Shown in pieces: positions 46,621 through 58,149 of a stretch of 64,000 nucleotides of DNA. The notes beneath the pieces were generated by a model. The model ran no database searches. It was not told where the DNA came from and saw only the letters and a program-made list of their open reading frames with translations. Source of the stretch: Marasmius tenuissimus (Eukaryota; Basidiomycota; Agaricomycetes; Agaricales; Marasmiaceae); the NCBI GenBank assembly GCA_029532415.1, contig JAQOTA010000050.1:5394001-5458000 (forward strand), written 5' to 3'. The position numbers and the translations under genes were made by a program. Each line of letters begins with the position of its first letter. The first letter of the stretch is position 1.

Positions 46621-47989
46621 TTGCTTCGGACGACGAGGTGGTTTATTAGGTTACAGGTGAGTGCCTCTCGATCCTTATTGCTTGTTTGAGGCTGAAGCTG
46701 CTTATAGTTTGCCAAACGGGGACACTGGGAACGGAAGAGTTTCCATGATAGCGCTGCCTCGAACGATTTTTTGTCGCAACCTCCTTCTATTAATCCCAGC
46801 CTCCGATGGCCGATTGGCCCTGCTTTCGATTTGCAATGCAACGGACGTATATACCGTCCAACCTTTTGAATCTTGTCTGGTGCCATCTTGTCGGAGATGC
46901 CGCTATGAAGTTGGAGGCTGGCTTCCAACGCGTCGAAACCTAGAAGCACGAGCAGCGAATAAACTGGGGTGAACATCTGGAAGTGAGTGACAGCAGGGGT
47001 ATTCAAGCTGGTAGATTTTGAGCGTCTCTCTCGACGATTACACTGAATATCCGGGAACTTTGCGGACTTGCTGGTGCAACAATTTGATTCACCTTTTCTC
47101 CCTCGCCCATGAGTCTTGGTACATTCTCTACCGGATTCGAGCTCATCGATGTACTAAAGTGCTATAAATTCATCTGCTATCAAACATTCAAAGACCCAGC
47201 CGGAACCCTCCTGGTCCCGAAACTTATTTAATCACGACAGTCACGGACGACCGAGGCTGGCAAACCTCTAAGCTCTAAGATTCGCCTTCCTTGAGGTTGG
47301 AAAGGGGCCTTTTTAGCTTTATTCTCGTAATTTGAACAATAGGTACTGTCGCCTGATGCGAGATTCAAGCGGTAAAGGCTGAAACAAACATGCCGTCACT
47401 GGTTGTCCCCAATATCTGGCACACACAAGCACCCACAACTCGATCAACTTCCCGTACAAGTGGCCTTATTACCCCTCGGGTCCCTAATTTGCGTATTATG
47501 ACCATCTGATTTGTGGGGCATAAGTACAGAACCGCCGAGCAGTCAGTCCAACGAGATGGATGCCTACTTTATTATATTGGAATATGTGCTGTCCATAACG
47601 TCGAAGACCCCAGAGCCACTATTCATGCGATAGACTCTGGGTCTCCAATAGCACGCAGATCTTGTATCTCATCTAGTCCGAACGCACTGAAATTGACCCG
47701 GCTCCGGGAAGTAGGCAAAGTCAAATCACGGTTCGTGAGGTGAACTGCTTAGGTTCCGAATTCGAACGTTCTCTCAACACCGCCTCCATACAATGTGTAA
47801 AATAAGGGCGCTCATCAAACTAAAGTATACCTCCGAACAGTTTCTCCTTTGAAAGTGCTGAATTATCTGAGCACCAGATGTCGCTGGTAGACCTCCAAGT
47901 CATTCCGCACTGAAAGGCCAGGTTTCTTGATTGACCTGAATCTTCAAGACAGATTTACTGTGAGTGAATAGATTTAGACATGCCCACTG
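46621..47989. other. Non-coding, partly repeat-derived
   Basis: 46.63-46.99 kb matches 23.07-23.48 kb (GAGTGCCTCTCGAT / GAGTACCTTTCAGT and downstream). From 47.0 to 47.85 kb I see nothing assignable. A stretch near 47867 (GAGCACCAGATGTC) resembles family D. Confidence 0.4.
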
Positions 47990-49225
47990 GCACTCGCAAT
48001 GTGTCTAGAGAGGCGTCTAGCGCTGGTATCGCGACTCAATCTCACCGAGGTACAGGCAAACCGGCTTAGATTACAAAAGAGTCTTTACCAACAACGAAAC
48101 TCGCTCTCAATCAATTCAGACTCATTTTTTGAACTTGTCAATGTCAAAGGCTATCCCGGGAGAACTGACGGCTATCCTCCGCTGCTTTATTCACTCAAGA
48201 ATGTCAAAACGAATGTATAGTTTCGATGACATATGCACAATGAGACGTCCCCGGCGTTTTACAGTCGCTTTGGACTCGTACAACGCCAATGCTATGCAAA
48301 ATTATGATCACGATTGTGGACCTACAAGGACATATGAGAGGGGATCCAAGTTGTGTACGCCGTGGTCTTTTCCTTCAGTCTCAACGTATTGTTCTGACAC
48401 AGTCGCTGGTAACATAACGTTCTTGCCTCGGTCTAGCCAAACCCATCCCTAGAGTCGGAACACGAGAAGTTCGAATCAACTCGGGTCGTCGATAGACTGG
48501 TTGATGTGATCATGTATTGGGTAGAGTCCTTGGTAAAATTGACACCTTGTGAGTCGGTAGTCTTCGGTAGACTGCGCTCCAATAATAATCATATGTGCTA
48601 ATCTGGCTGAAAGCCAAGGTAGCGAGTCAGCTTGTGGCGCGCTGGCATAGAATATCAGACTACCAACAAATAATCTGGCTGACACAAACGGCATATAGAA
48701 AGCTCTCGAGTCTACAAGGCCTTTTAGACTCGCAATTCTGATTTAAGAAAACGCATTCTTACCTTGCATCTACTTCGGGACACGGAAAACTTCACTCGCC
48801 AAATCACGTCCAAGGTGGCTCATGTTGTGAGGCAAACAACATTTTAGGTTTCTTTGCTTTCGAAGCACCAGGTCCCTACCATTCATATAGTATGAACAAC
48901 AGGAGCGAGGATAAAGGTTCCCGAGCAACGGATTTGCACTCGAGAACGATGGTGATGAGCACGTCCGACTGGAGACAGAGATATATTCTATCGCGGAGGA
49001 CTTGAACGGAAAGAAGGCGTACCTCCGGACGGTTCCCATCAAAAGCATTGCATGATTCAAGCCCCGGATGTTCATGGTAGACTTTGAAGCCGCCTTCACT
49101 GGAGGCCAGGAATCTGGGTGTAATCGATTCGAATGCTTCCTGAGCCCCATGGCAGAGAGTTCCAGCATCCTGAAATCTTTGAAAACCAGTTGAATGACTA
49201 GTCCAAGATAGTGAGGATGCAGCAA
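47990..49225 (-). pseudogene. Family D remnant, best-preserved copy (minus strand, about 49.1-48.9 kb)
   Basis: On the minus strand FLASSEGGFKVYHEHPGLES is followed by CNAFDGNRPE, a 52-bp intron (GTACGCCT...CTCCAG) and SDVLITIVLECKSVAREPLS, ending in LLLFILYEW and a stop near 48890. The unit 1 copy shares the exon edge NRPK and the intron position. The left part of this interval holds copies of other repeats (48138-48190 matches 24336-24390; 48300-48330 matches the dispersed repeat). Without an upstream exon the start cannot be placed. Unrecognised family. Confidence 0.35.
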
Positions 49226-49639
49226 CGGAAAATCGTGGCGGCTCGCAGGCTGAGCTTATGGCGAGGCGGTCTGAGATGGAAAATCGTGAGCTATAAGTAG
49301 GCGAGTCACAGCTCCCGTAAATATATCTTCAACCATTCGAGTGTCGAGACTGGATATGCAAAATCAATAGTTGGTCAGTGGCCAGGAATTTACAGGTAGA
49401 TGAGGGAATTGCACATATCTCAATAACACCCGAACATCTACCCCGCTTTTAACCTATCCGCATCAAGTACCATAGTCCTAAGCCCCCGGAATACTCCCAA
49501 GAGAGTCTTCAGCCTCATGAGCGCGTATCAACGGCCTTGATTTCTGGTTTAGGCCGCCCATGATCAACGAAGTTGAATTGTCAAGATTCCTGGGGTGCCT
49601 GTCATTACTCGCCATTCACTATCCAGAAGGAAATTTTTC
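49226..49639. other. Intergenic DNA between D and F remnants
   Basis: No gene is supported. The start (GCGGCTCGCAGGCTGAGC) aligns with the equivalent place in unit 1 near 14.98-15.0 kb. Confidence 0.4.
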
Positions 49640-50221
49640 TGTGAGTATGATAGACAAGAATGAGTGAAATATGCTCACCAGAGATGTGCGAGTTATGTTA
49701 TGCGTCCATGAGAGAACAAGGGAGAGCAGTAGCAAATTCAAATTGAGAGTTTGGACCTGCCCTCAAGTCGGCCCGTCATCATCCGGGTCGGAACTTCAAC
49801 AAGGGCTACTCTTGACCGCCACTTTGCCCCAACGGCTCTATCCCTCTATATTTCTTACGCTTTGACTTTGAGTCTCTTCAAGATCAAATTCACTCCGAAG
49901 GCTCCCTAGCAGTCAAGGACGGCTTCAAGAAATACAACTGAGGGCATCAGGACCTCTGTCAACTTATCGAGTCCTCTTGGAGTCCTCAACCTCTCGCTTT
50001 TCCCTTTGTAACCCGACCGCACGAGTTAAGACACAAAGCAGACGGATACACACAAGATATAAAACGAATGTTGGGATAGGGATCATGACGACGTCAGCAT
50101 CTCTGCAGGTATTGGAATTCGCAATGGAGATCAGGGGTGAGCTAGGGGCCGGAATGAGGGAATGGTTGATCATTTCTTGAGTTGAGTCGTGTTTTTTGGA
50201 TCCCCAATCATCATCCTCCAC
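49640..50221 (-). pseudogene. Family F remnant with hydrophobic segment (unit 4)
   Basis: The minus-strand frame 50221-49964 reads SLIPAPSSPLISIANSNTCR and DADVVMIPIPTFVLYLVCIR then LLCVLTRAVGLQREKREVED: a polar stretch, one strong hydrophobic helix and a basic end, as in a small membrane protein. The unit 1 copy keeps the VVMI start of the helix. The ATG at 50221 is not supported by the other copies, so the true extent is unknown. Confidence 0.3.
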
Positions 50222-50239
50222 TCTTGCATTGCTCTTATA

Positions 50240-51869
50240 ATCCCTTTGTGCCTCGACCGTTTTGACGTCGCCACATTGGCCAGGATTACGCTGGTAAACC
50301 TACCTCGGAGCACAAATTCGAGTCTGTCAATAGCCTTCAAAAAAAATTGGCTTCTATCGGGATATTCACCGCCTCTCAGAGAGCATTCAGGTCACACTGT
50401 TTACAGTCCACTCGAAAAAGCGAGTGCTGCATCGTCAAGTAAGAGCGAGGAGCGACGTACTCTGGGCAGGCTGACTGTAATGGGGTGCTGGTGCCCATGT
50501 CATGGATGTCGACTCCTCCGACCACGACCAACGCTTCATGGGTCATCGGAGATGTCTGGTGGGTCACCATAGGGAGTGTACGTCCGTACGAGCTCAGCAG
50601 TCGAGACCGAGCAGCCTGATACCGGAAGTCATGAACCAACATGGCACCTTCACGACAGTCCGAAGTACCGATCATGGTTCATCAACCACGATTGTTCGCG
50701 GTAACACCGGCGGTTCCATATCACGACTTTAGCTGCCTCTATCACTCATGCAAGCGGTGGATAGGGGTGCATTCAGCGTGAGTCTCGAATATTTCCATCT
50801 CCGTTATTCTATCACGTTGTATCCTAAAAGCTATTGCAGATTGAATCATCCATTCGCGCCAATAGCCGACCTATAGTCCTCCAAAATTCCAAGAAGGTTT
50901 CATTACTTCTACTTCTCGGGCAGTTATACGGGTTAAGAGCGAGGTGGAGGCCTGTCTCTACAATCTTGAGGGAGCCGGCTGGGATAGATAAGGATTGGCG
51001 GTGATGAAACAGTTTCCGTGAGGTCAGAGACTCCTCGACTTTGGAATCCTACGAGTTGTCAACTCGTCACTCAGATGGTGAGTATGCAATCTAGTATCGA
51101 GAATCACGGTTCAGTTTGTGTACTTACTGTATTACAGGTAATCTCCTCGTTGCCTTTCGTACGGGTAATACGGCCCGGAAGTGTGGTTTTAAGGGTTGAG
51201 ATACTAACGGGAATCGGGGTGCGAATATACGTCCCTGCCGACTGTAACTTCACTCTTGTAACGATCGGCTTGGCCTCAATGTTCAGTGTCAGGAGAGTGG
51301 AGAGGCTGACATGGACGAGTTTCTCCTAAGCCCAGAGACAATTGTAATCTATAAGAACTATAGTCGGGCTTTGCTTTGCATGTTGATACAACGCACGAAG
51401 TTTTTAGGAGCAGTCTTATCTCGATATTAAGCGAACACTGGGATCCACAAGGGGATCTACAAGTCTTGCCTGCGACAGTTCGGCCTTCTCGCCTACATCT
51501 CTGATTATTCCGGCTCAATACTCACCAAGCTGGTAATCGGCATCGAGGTCCTGATATCGAATTACACTCAAGAAAGCGAGGATGGTGCCCTCTGCCGGCT
51601 GGCGGACATAGACGTTGCTGATCCCATATATATGTATCTCCGAGTTACCGCCAGGCAGAAAAGGTAGCGCGTACTGTTGGAGGTTTCAGTTTACAGTCGT
51701 CATGCTCCTTTGAGTACGATCGCGTACCTACATCGTGCAGACCGACTTCACCACGGGTTGGCCAATGGCCAGTAATATTACCAGCCCAGAAACCACCCAC
51801 CATGGACCGGATGACGAGGGAATCTCGCCGGCGTCCCTTCGAGATCAGTATGCCAAAGAAGATCAATAA
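50240..51869 (+). pseudogene. 3' part of decayed plus-strand gene, convergent with A4
   Basis: Contains DSSDHDQRFMGHRRCLVGHH (about 50505) and ends GISPASLRDQYAKEDQ at 51869, a variant of the VKGG end. 212 bp separate it from the A4 stop. Frames are broken between the segments. The opposite strand also has open segments (VTHQTSPMTHEALVVVGG), so the coding strand is inferred mainly from the conserved plus-strand C-terminus. Confidence 0.35.
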
Positions 51870-52081
51870 TAAAGATGGAAATTATGATACTGCGGGAATA
51901 AATAATACAGAAGCAAGCGAACGGTCGAATGGTGGATACACTATACATTCACACTTCTGAGATACGTGAGCCGAAGCATAAATATCATACGAGCGAGAGA
52001 AAATGTTCGTGAAATACGGGACGATCGAAACATGAATTCCCCAAGTCTCCAGCCTGAAAGGCTCTTTGAACCTCAAACGGC

Positions 52082-55000
52082 TCATTGCCACCCCGCGAAT
52101 CCATTCTCCTCTCCATATTCACCACTCGTCCCATCCCAAGAATTCGGTTGTGTCAACTGTATCGGAGTATCATACGTATATTGCTGGGGATAATCGGCTG
52201 GTGTGCTCCAGGTTTGGTGAGGAACATGAGAGCCACCCTCGTTTGAAGGGAGCATCGGAAGATGTTCATGAAGCGCATACGCGGAAAGCGGAAGGTGGGC
52301 TTGGGCGTAAACGGTTGAATTGGACGGGTAGTGAGTGGCGCCCGGTGGGGATAAGAAGGGTGCAGTGTACGATGGGTCGTAGTGAATGACTGGAGGGCTC
52401 CAGTGTTGTTGAGGAACGAGAGACCCTCTGCCGTAGGAGGAGAATGGTGAAGGATAAACTGGGTCATGCGCGTGAGACGCAGCACTGTGTGAAGGATACG
52501 TGAAATCGACGGGAGCTGCTGAATTGGATGAACAGGTGACCGTATGTATGGGGTAGGAAGTTTTAGGGTATGCTGGGGCGTTGTAAAGCATGTTCACGGG
52601 AGTAGATGTTTCGACATGGGACATTCCCAACCACCCGGAGTTCTGAGCAGCACCGAAATCGTATCTGGGTGAATTCGCGACGGCATTGACACCTGCGTAA
52701 GCACTCGGATGGGTATGGTTCAAGTCCATCATGCTTGTGGTAAGGTCGCTGGCCGAGTTGGCGATCTCAGCACTGTTGTACGCGTTGAAGGGCGGCAGTG
52801 CGTCGTAATAGGTTGCCGCCGCTGTGTTTGACGACAGTTCGGGCCATCCTTGCGACTGGAGATGGGAAGATGATAGATGGGACGTGGTATGAAATGACAT
52901 GTTCATACCACACGAAGCGGACGGCACATCTCCCGACAAGGGGCCTGCGGGGTGGGAGGGATAGTGACATGGCGGTTGATTGCTATGGTAGCAGGGTGGA
53001 GCGACCTGCGATTGGTACCCTGAGCGTGGATGAGAATGATCCTGGGGATAGAGGTTGACTGGGTCTGCAGAGGGAAAAAACCTGGAGGGAAGCGGATGCA
53101 CAGGTCGAGAAGCTTGTCCATCTATCGCTAGGTCTCGGTCATCGGCAGTATCGTTCTTATGACGAAGTTTCTGAGGATATGTTAGTGATGCACACATCAA
53201 GAAAACAGGATCAACAGCGCACCGGCTCTGGATTATTCCTCTCGGCACCCCCAAATCCCATATCCATTTTTCGACGCTTGTTGGTAGCGCAAATCGAGCT
53301 GATAGCGGACTCTCTCCCGGCTTGGTTACTGGCCATACAAACTGGGTCCTCAGCCAGTTTTTGGACCATTGTATGCGATAGACACTCGGAGTCGTTGCCA
53401 ATGACGGATCCATCAAGGTTATCGGAGTGCTCTGCACCGAGGTAAGAGTTAGAACGGACAAATGAAGAAGGTCACACCTTGATCAACCTCCATGAACCGG
53501 TCTGGATGGTTAATGGGTTGAAAGTCGTAGTCACCATATCCAAGGTGTCGAGCAAAATCAGGAGTTGTTGGGTCAAAGCTTCTGAGAGTGTGGTATCGAT
53601 GAATCAACTGGTGGCTGCTGGTGGACCAGGAATCTGAGCAGGATCTCCAGCCCATAACCCCGGGTATGAGTTGAAGGGGAAGGCCAAAGTTGCGACATGA
53701 CTCGGGTGAAAGTCGATGTTGACCATCTTCGTGGAAAGACCAGAAGTGGAGACGCAGGGTTTTGTCGTCGAGGGGGTTGCGGGGAGGTGGACGGATGAAA
53801 AGGTATGTTGGCTGCTGGCGTCGTCGTTGGGTTTTGGAAGGGGTTGTGTCAAGATCGCCATACACAAACACCCGGGGATAGACGAGCTCTGGTCGATGTT
53901 AGCCAGTGAAAAAGAGAACACAAATGACGACGCACTGTAAACACCGAGATCATCTTCCAACGATATTCCACGAGATTGAAAGATGTTTGATGATTGACAA
54001 AGCCAGGTGTCTCTCACGTCCTCGTTCAGCCCCAACCAAAACCCAAACCCAGCGTCTTCATCGAGTCGGAATCTACTCATGATTTTAGACAGAGTGGCCT
54101 GTGATTTCCGAGCAGCTCACCTTGTCAATCCATTTTCCAGCGCCTTCCTCTCTACAATACTATCCCCACCCGTCCAAATGTTGTTTGCAAAGGCGATGGG
54201 GGTTGCGGTCAAAGTGGAAAAGATGGTCGGCCGATGGAAAGATTCAGGCACATTTACGTCGCAATCAGCGTGGTAACCTATCGCCCGCACAAACACCTCA
54301 TCAAATTCCTTCGACTTTTGGCTTGCCAGGAAGCGCATGAAAACATCTTCTTGGAGAAGTTCGCTGGTCAAAGGTAAATTCTCCACCTTCAAACCCCACG
54401 GGTCCCACTCGATATCTGACTTTGGCCCCTCTGGACCTCGACAGATCTCTCCTCGGGTAGAATCCACCCACAGCTCCTCAGCGTCTGCGTAATCAAGTTT
54501 CTGCTGTGTCAATTGCATGATTAAAATTGTTCCGTTTCAGTACTTCCGCTACTTACAGTCAGATTCCAGAAATACAATGAACCAAGCTGCCCCAAACTCC
54601 TCCAAAAGTGCGAGAACGGTACAAGGCCTACAGAAAAAATCGACTTGACCACAGGAATCGCCAGGCACACACACACTTACCGTGCCAAAGAAGCAGTGAC
54701 GGTATTTTTCCGATGTCAACAGCAAACGCCTGCGCATTATTGGATGAACTGAAGGTTCTTAAGCACGCAGGTGAATTTGGAATCCACTGGACGTACCGCG
54801 CTCGCGAACACTTCCGAAAATCCTCCTCGAAGGCCTATAATCAAACTCTTTCTTTAATTGCTCCACCCCTTGAAGTGTACAAAGCTCACCCTGCGCGCAT
54901 CCGGCCCACTATAAGTCACCGATGTGAACCTGCCCTCCGTCCCAATCACTTTCACAGCACAGATAGTTTTGCTCGCAGTCGGAGGGCTCCAATACTTCCA

Positions 55001-55396
55001 AGGTTCCCGACGATATTCCGCAACACAGACATTCTCAAGTCGATAGAAATCGCCACTCTTGACCTTTCGATACTGAATAATGGGCATCTGTAAGTCTCCG
55101 AGAGTCCGAGCTTCCTGCTTTGTCGCCAAATAACTCACGTCGTCAAATTCGGTATGCTCCTTCTCTTCTCGTTGGATGATCTGGTTGACCTGGTTTCCGT
55201 TGACGTGGATAACCATTGACGTAGTCGCAGTTGAGCTTGTTTCTTGTGCTCCTGGTGTACGCCCGTTAGTGGAGGGCAAAGCTATCATTCCAGTTGACGT
55301 GCGACCGTTGTGATAGTTGTGCTGGTCGCCTTGAACGTGGCTAAAGATCCCGCCAGATATTGAAGGGTTCCACGCATTTGGAAAGAACGTTGACAT
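52082..55396 (-). CDS. Family A, copy A4: intact 949-residue protein, reference copy
   Basis: Exons: 55396-55139, 55072-54890, 54834-54797, 54748-54681, 54627-54557, 54503-54121, 54075-53936, 53888-53478, 53431-53223, 53170-52082; every junction is GT...AG and in phase. Residues 11-29 hold PSISGGIFSHVQGDQHNYH and 66-76 NGNQVNQIIQR, a segment that may form beta-strands. Residues 87-333 include VKSGDFYRLE, SVTYSGPDARR, the spliced DIG-x-IPSLLLWHGLVP, and LLQEDVFMRFLASQKSK (255-271). Residues 381-517 contain YLFIRPPP and HFWSFHEDGQHRLSPESC. A basic patch NKRRKMD lies at 568-574. Residues 588-949 are the Tyr/Pro/Ser/His-rich tail, which is low in complexity. The stop codon differs from A1 by one added residue (WQ). 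No catalytic motif is recognised; scaffold or regulatory roles are speculation. Confidence 0.8.
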
Positions 55397-55467
55397 GGGT
55401 GCCGAAGAAAGGAAGGAGAAAGGGAAAAGAGGGTGTAGGGTGACAACAAATGGCAAGTTGAACACAC

Positions 55468-55473
55468 TTATAT
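55468..55473 (-). promoter_or_regulatory. TATA-like box of A4
   Basis: ATATAA on the minus strand, 72 bp upstream of the A4 ATG. Confidence 0.45.
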
Positions 55474-55538
55474 TACAAGCAACACACCGCTGACACGCCT
55501 TTGAGCTAAATCAGTACATAGCGCCAATAACACGCGTC

Positions 55539-55583
55539 TTCCGTCCGCCTCTTGAGAGTTCTCCCAACTGAGCTATGTTTCCC
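55539..55583 (-). repeat. Fossil 5' half of a tRNA upstream of A4
   Basis: GGGAAACATAGCTCAGTTGG followed by GAGAACTCTCAAGAGG, minus strand. Perfect A box, no 3' half. Confidence 0.6.
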
Positions 55584-55679
55584 ATCCATACCCCTCCCGC
55601 TCTCTCTGTTGCCTTGTACTTCTATCTCACGCATCTCAGACAACCAGGTCACCTCGAATCCATACGACTTTCATCGTGC

Positions 55680-56094
55680 CTCCAATCCAGGATTGTCGCC
55701 AGCGCCATTCGGCCTTCCCATGAGCCTTATCGATATGAAAAGGTGAGCGTTGGCATGCTGTTCTCCGGCGCATCATTCTGCACACGATCATGGTTCTATG
55801 TAAGAAGAACTCACCGTAGTGATACACGCTGCGGGCATGCACCTATTCTCCTTTGTCAAGTTTGTTCTCGTCGGAACAGCCTACGGTGTCCCACTATATT
55901 CACATACAAGGTTTTTCTCTAGTTTAGTCTTCCAAATCGGGCTCAACGACGCTGAGGAAGTGACATGGAGACTAGGTTCGAGAAAAGGCTTCATTCAAAA
56001 ATGCACCTTGAACGAGACGCTCGAGTGCCACTTACTATACGAGTTCTATATTTCAGGCAATCACCCACATGCCTTTCGAACGAAAATAGGATGA
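55680..56094 (+). pseudogene. Family G, longest readable copy (divergent from A4)
   Basis: An exon ending EPYRYEK (55741) meets a GTGAGCG donor. Downstream one frame stays open from LTVVIHAAGMHLFSFVKFVL through VGTAYGVPLYSH and VFQIGLNDAEEVTWRLGSRK to FRTKIG, stop at 56094. This is the only copy in which the middle and end are in one frame. Four extra bases before LTVV (TTCTATGTAAGAAGAA against TTCTATGAATTA in unit 1) put the junction with the first exon in doubt. Unrecognised family. Confidence 0.4.
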
Positions 56095-57579
56095 GGGCAC
56101 TAAATCACACGTACCCCAGTTTCCGTCAATATGTCGCCCATCCAAACCGTCCAGTCCATTACCTCATCCCTCTCTTCCGTCGATGTACACTTGGTCCTTG
56201 AATACATCACCTTCCATACCATCACCGCAAAATGCTTTCGTTCGACTCTCTTGAGAGACATGGCAGATTCACGATATCAATAACGCTACGCTGTGCGTCA
56301 TATGCATGCGGCATTTGTTGATATCAAAACCATATAGAAGAACGAAATGCTGTAGGCTGGCGCTTTAGTCTTTGTATTTGATACGATCATGAGACCAGTC
56401 ATAATAACGCACGGGAAACACGTTCTTTCTCACTCAAGTCCGAGTTTGTCTGAAAAACATTCGGAGACCTCTAGAAGAACGTGATTGGTTCACATGCGAA
56501 GCGGCCAGCGCTTCACTCCAACCCTCAACCCTTGAGATATTTCAGTAGTTACTGTAAATGGTTTTCACAAGCTGAGCGGCATCTTGGGCGTCACGGTAAC
56601 TTTCCATCGATGGGGTGGGAAGCTTCCAGGTACGGGCGTTGACCGTTCTGCTTGCCAGCAAACCAAGAAACGGCTGATGAGTTTCGAAGTGTGACCAAAG
56701 AATCTCTGTCAGTAGGCTGAACTTTCATTCAACGCTGAAGGGCGTCATTCTGCTAGAGAATAATCTGAGTCCAACGTGATGCAGGGCCGATAGACCCTGA
56801 CTTTGAGCTCGACAGACGGTAGACCGGGGGGTTCATGGTGAAGAACAAGTGTTCTTCCGGGGCACAATAAGTCCCGAAGGATATTAAGTATCCAACTTGC
56901 AGGAGGGGGGAGATGCTTGCAATGGACAACAACCAACATTTTGACTGTCAGGGGTTCGGGATTTCCAAGAGGCCGTTGAAAGGAGACGATTATTGTTCGG
57001 GGGAGCTTGGCTGAACGACAGAGCTTTCTTCTTCTTCTTTTGAGTACACTTGAGGTGATCTCGCAATCGTAGGAGACAATCAGAAGCTGTATCTAAGGTG
57101 TCACTGTACGGTCCGAGTCGCCCCAGCGAACGCGTATTGTTTGGAAACGAAGTGTGCCCCTCGAATTCCCGTCCCTGATACCAATCGGTATCGTAGCTAA
57201 CCAAGTTTTGAGACTGCAGAGCATAGTAGATGAAAAAGTCTAGCCGTGGAATGATGTGCCTATGGTCTCTCGGAGCAGCCTATTTGACTTCTAACATAAC
57301 ATTCGGCCAGGAATCGTGGGGACAGGAGGTTTCTGACCGGCGAGCTCTAGGCTGGTACGGAAACGCTGGTGGCCAGCTTGACTCGAACCTCTATCCTGCG
57401 TCCACATAGAATTACATGCGTGGTTCCAGAAGCCCTCATCAATAGTTTAAATGATTTGAGACCCTCATAAAGAGAATGAGAGGAACAGGCTACGAAGCCG
57501 GAGGGTTTGCTCATCAGAGATCGATGTACACCGACACGGCTTGTCCAGTATGTGTCTGACAGCGAAAGAACGAGGAAGA
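56095..57579. other. Intergenic DNA, first half shared with 34.05-34.9 kb
   Basis: 56.1-56.9 kb follows unit 2/3 closely. From 56.9 to 57.58 kb no match and no gene could be supported. A C/T-rich patch (CTTCTTCTTCTTTTGAG) lies near 57030. Confidence 0.4.
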
Positions 57580-58149
57580 GACCGGTCAACAGTAATAGTG
57601 GACCGAGGTATGTGGTTTAAACCTGCCCTAAAGTCCGAATCGGCCCGTCGCTATCCGGGGTGCAAAGCCCAGCGACGAGAGCACAAGGGGTTGGACCGGG
57701 ACCAGGACAGACTTCACTCCCGACTACCACTTCGTCCTGACGCCCTCAATTCTCTATCCTTGCAATGTCTCAAATCTTGCTCTCTAAAGTCCCAGCTCAA
57801 CTTCCTAACTGAAGGACAGGCTCAAGGTAGAAATCACGGATATTCCCGTCAACATCCTTCGAATATCGCATCTTCCTTGGCGAGTCCAAGATCAGCGAAC
57901 GGGTCAAAACAAAAGGAGACAAATTCATACAAGAGATCAGAAGAGCGTCGAGCGAAAGAGAACGAAGATGCAAGTGTAGCTGCGAGATTTTCTGGGTATC
58001 GGGACTGGAGACGGTGACGAGAAATCCATGTTATAAGCTAGAGGTCGCAATGAGGGAACGATTCCTCAATTTTTGAGTGTAAGTAGACCATTTTTTTTCA
58101 CCCATTGCTGTTCACTCTTACTACTCTCTCATCGCTCTCACTATCTTTT
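57580..58149. pseudogene. Family F counterpart in unit 5, degraded
   Basis: CGGCCCGTCGCTATCCGGG at 57642 matches CGGCCCGTCATCATCCGGG (49769) and the unit 1 copy, but no hydrophobic frame survives. Coding strand cannot be told. Confidence 0.3.

Noticed and set aside
57350..57420. Possible tRNA (GAGGTTCGAGTC on the minus strand), also 15.17-15.2 kb
   Set aside because: The B-box-like phrase has no pairing T-stem and no D-arm upstream at the right distance.
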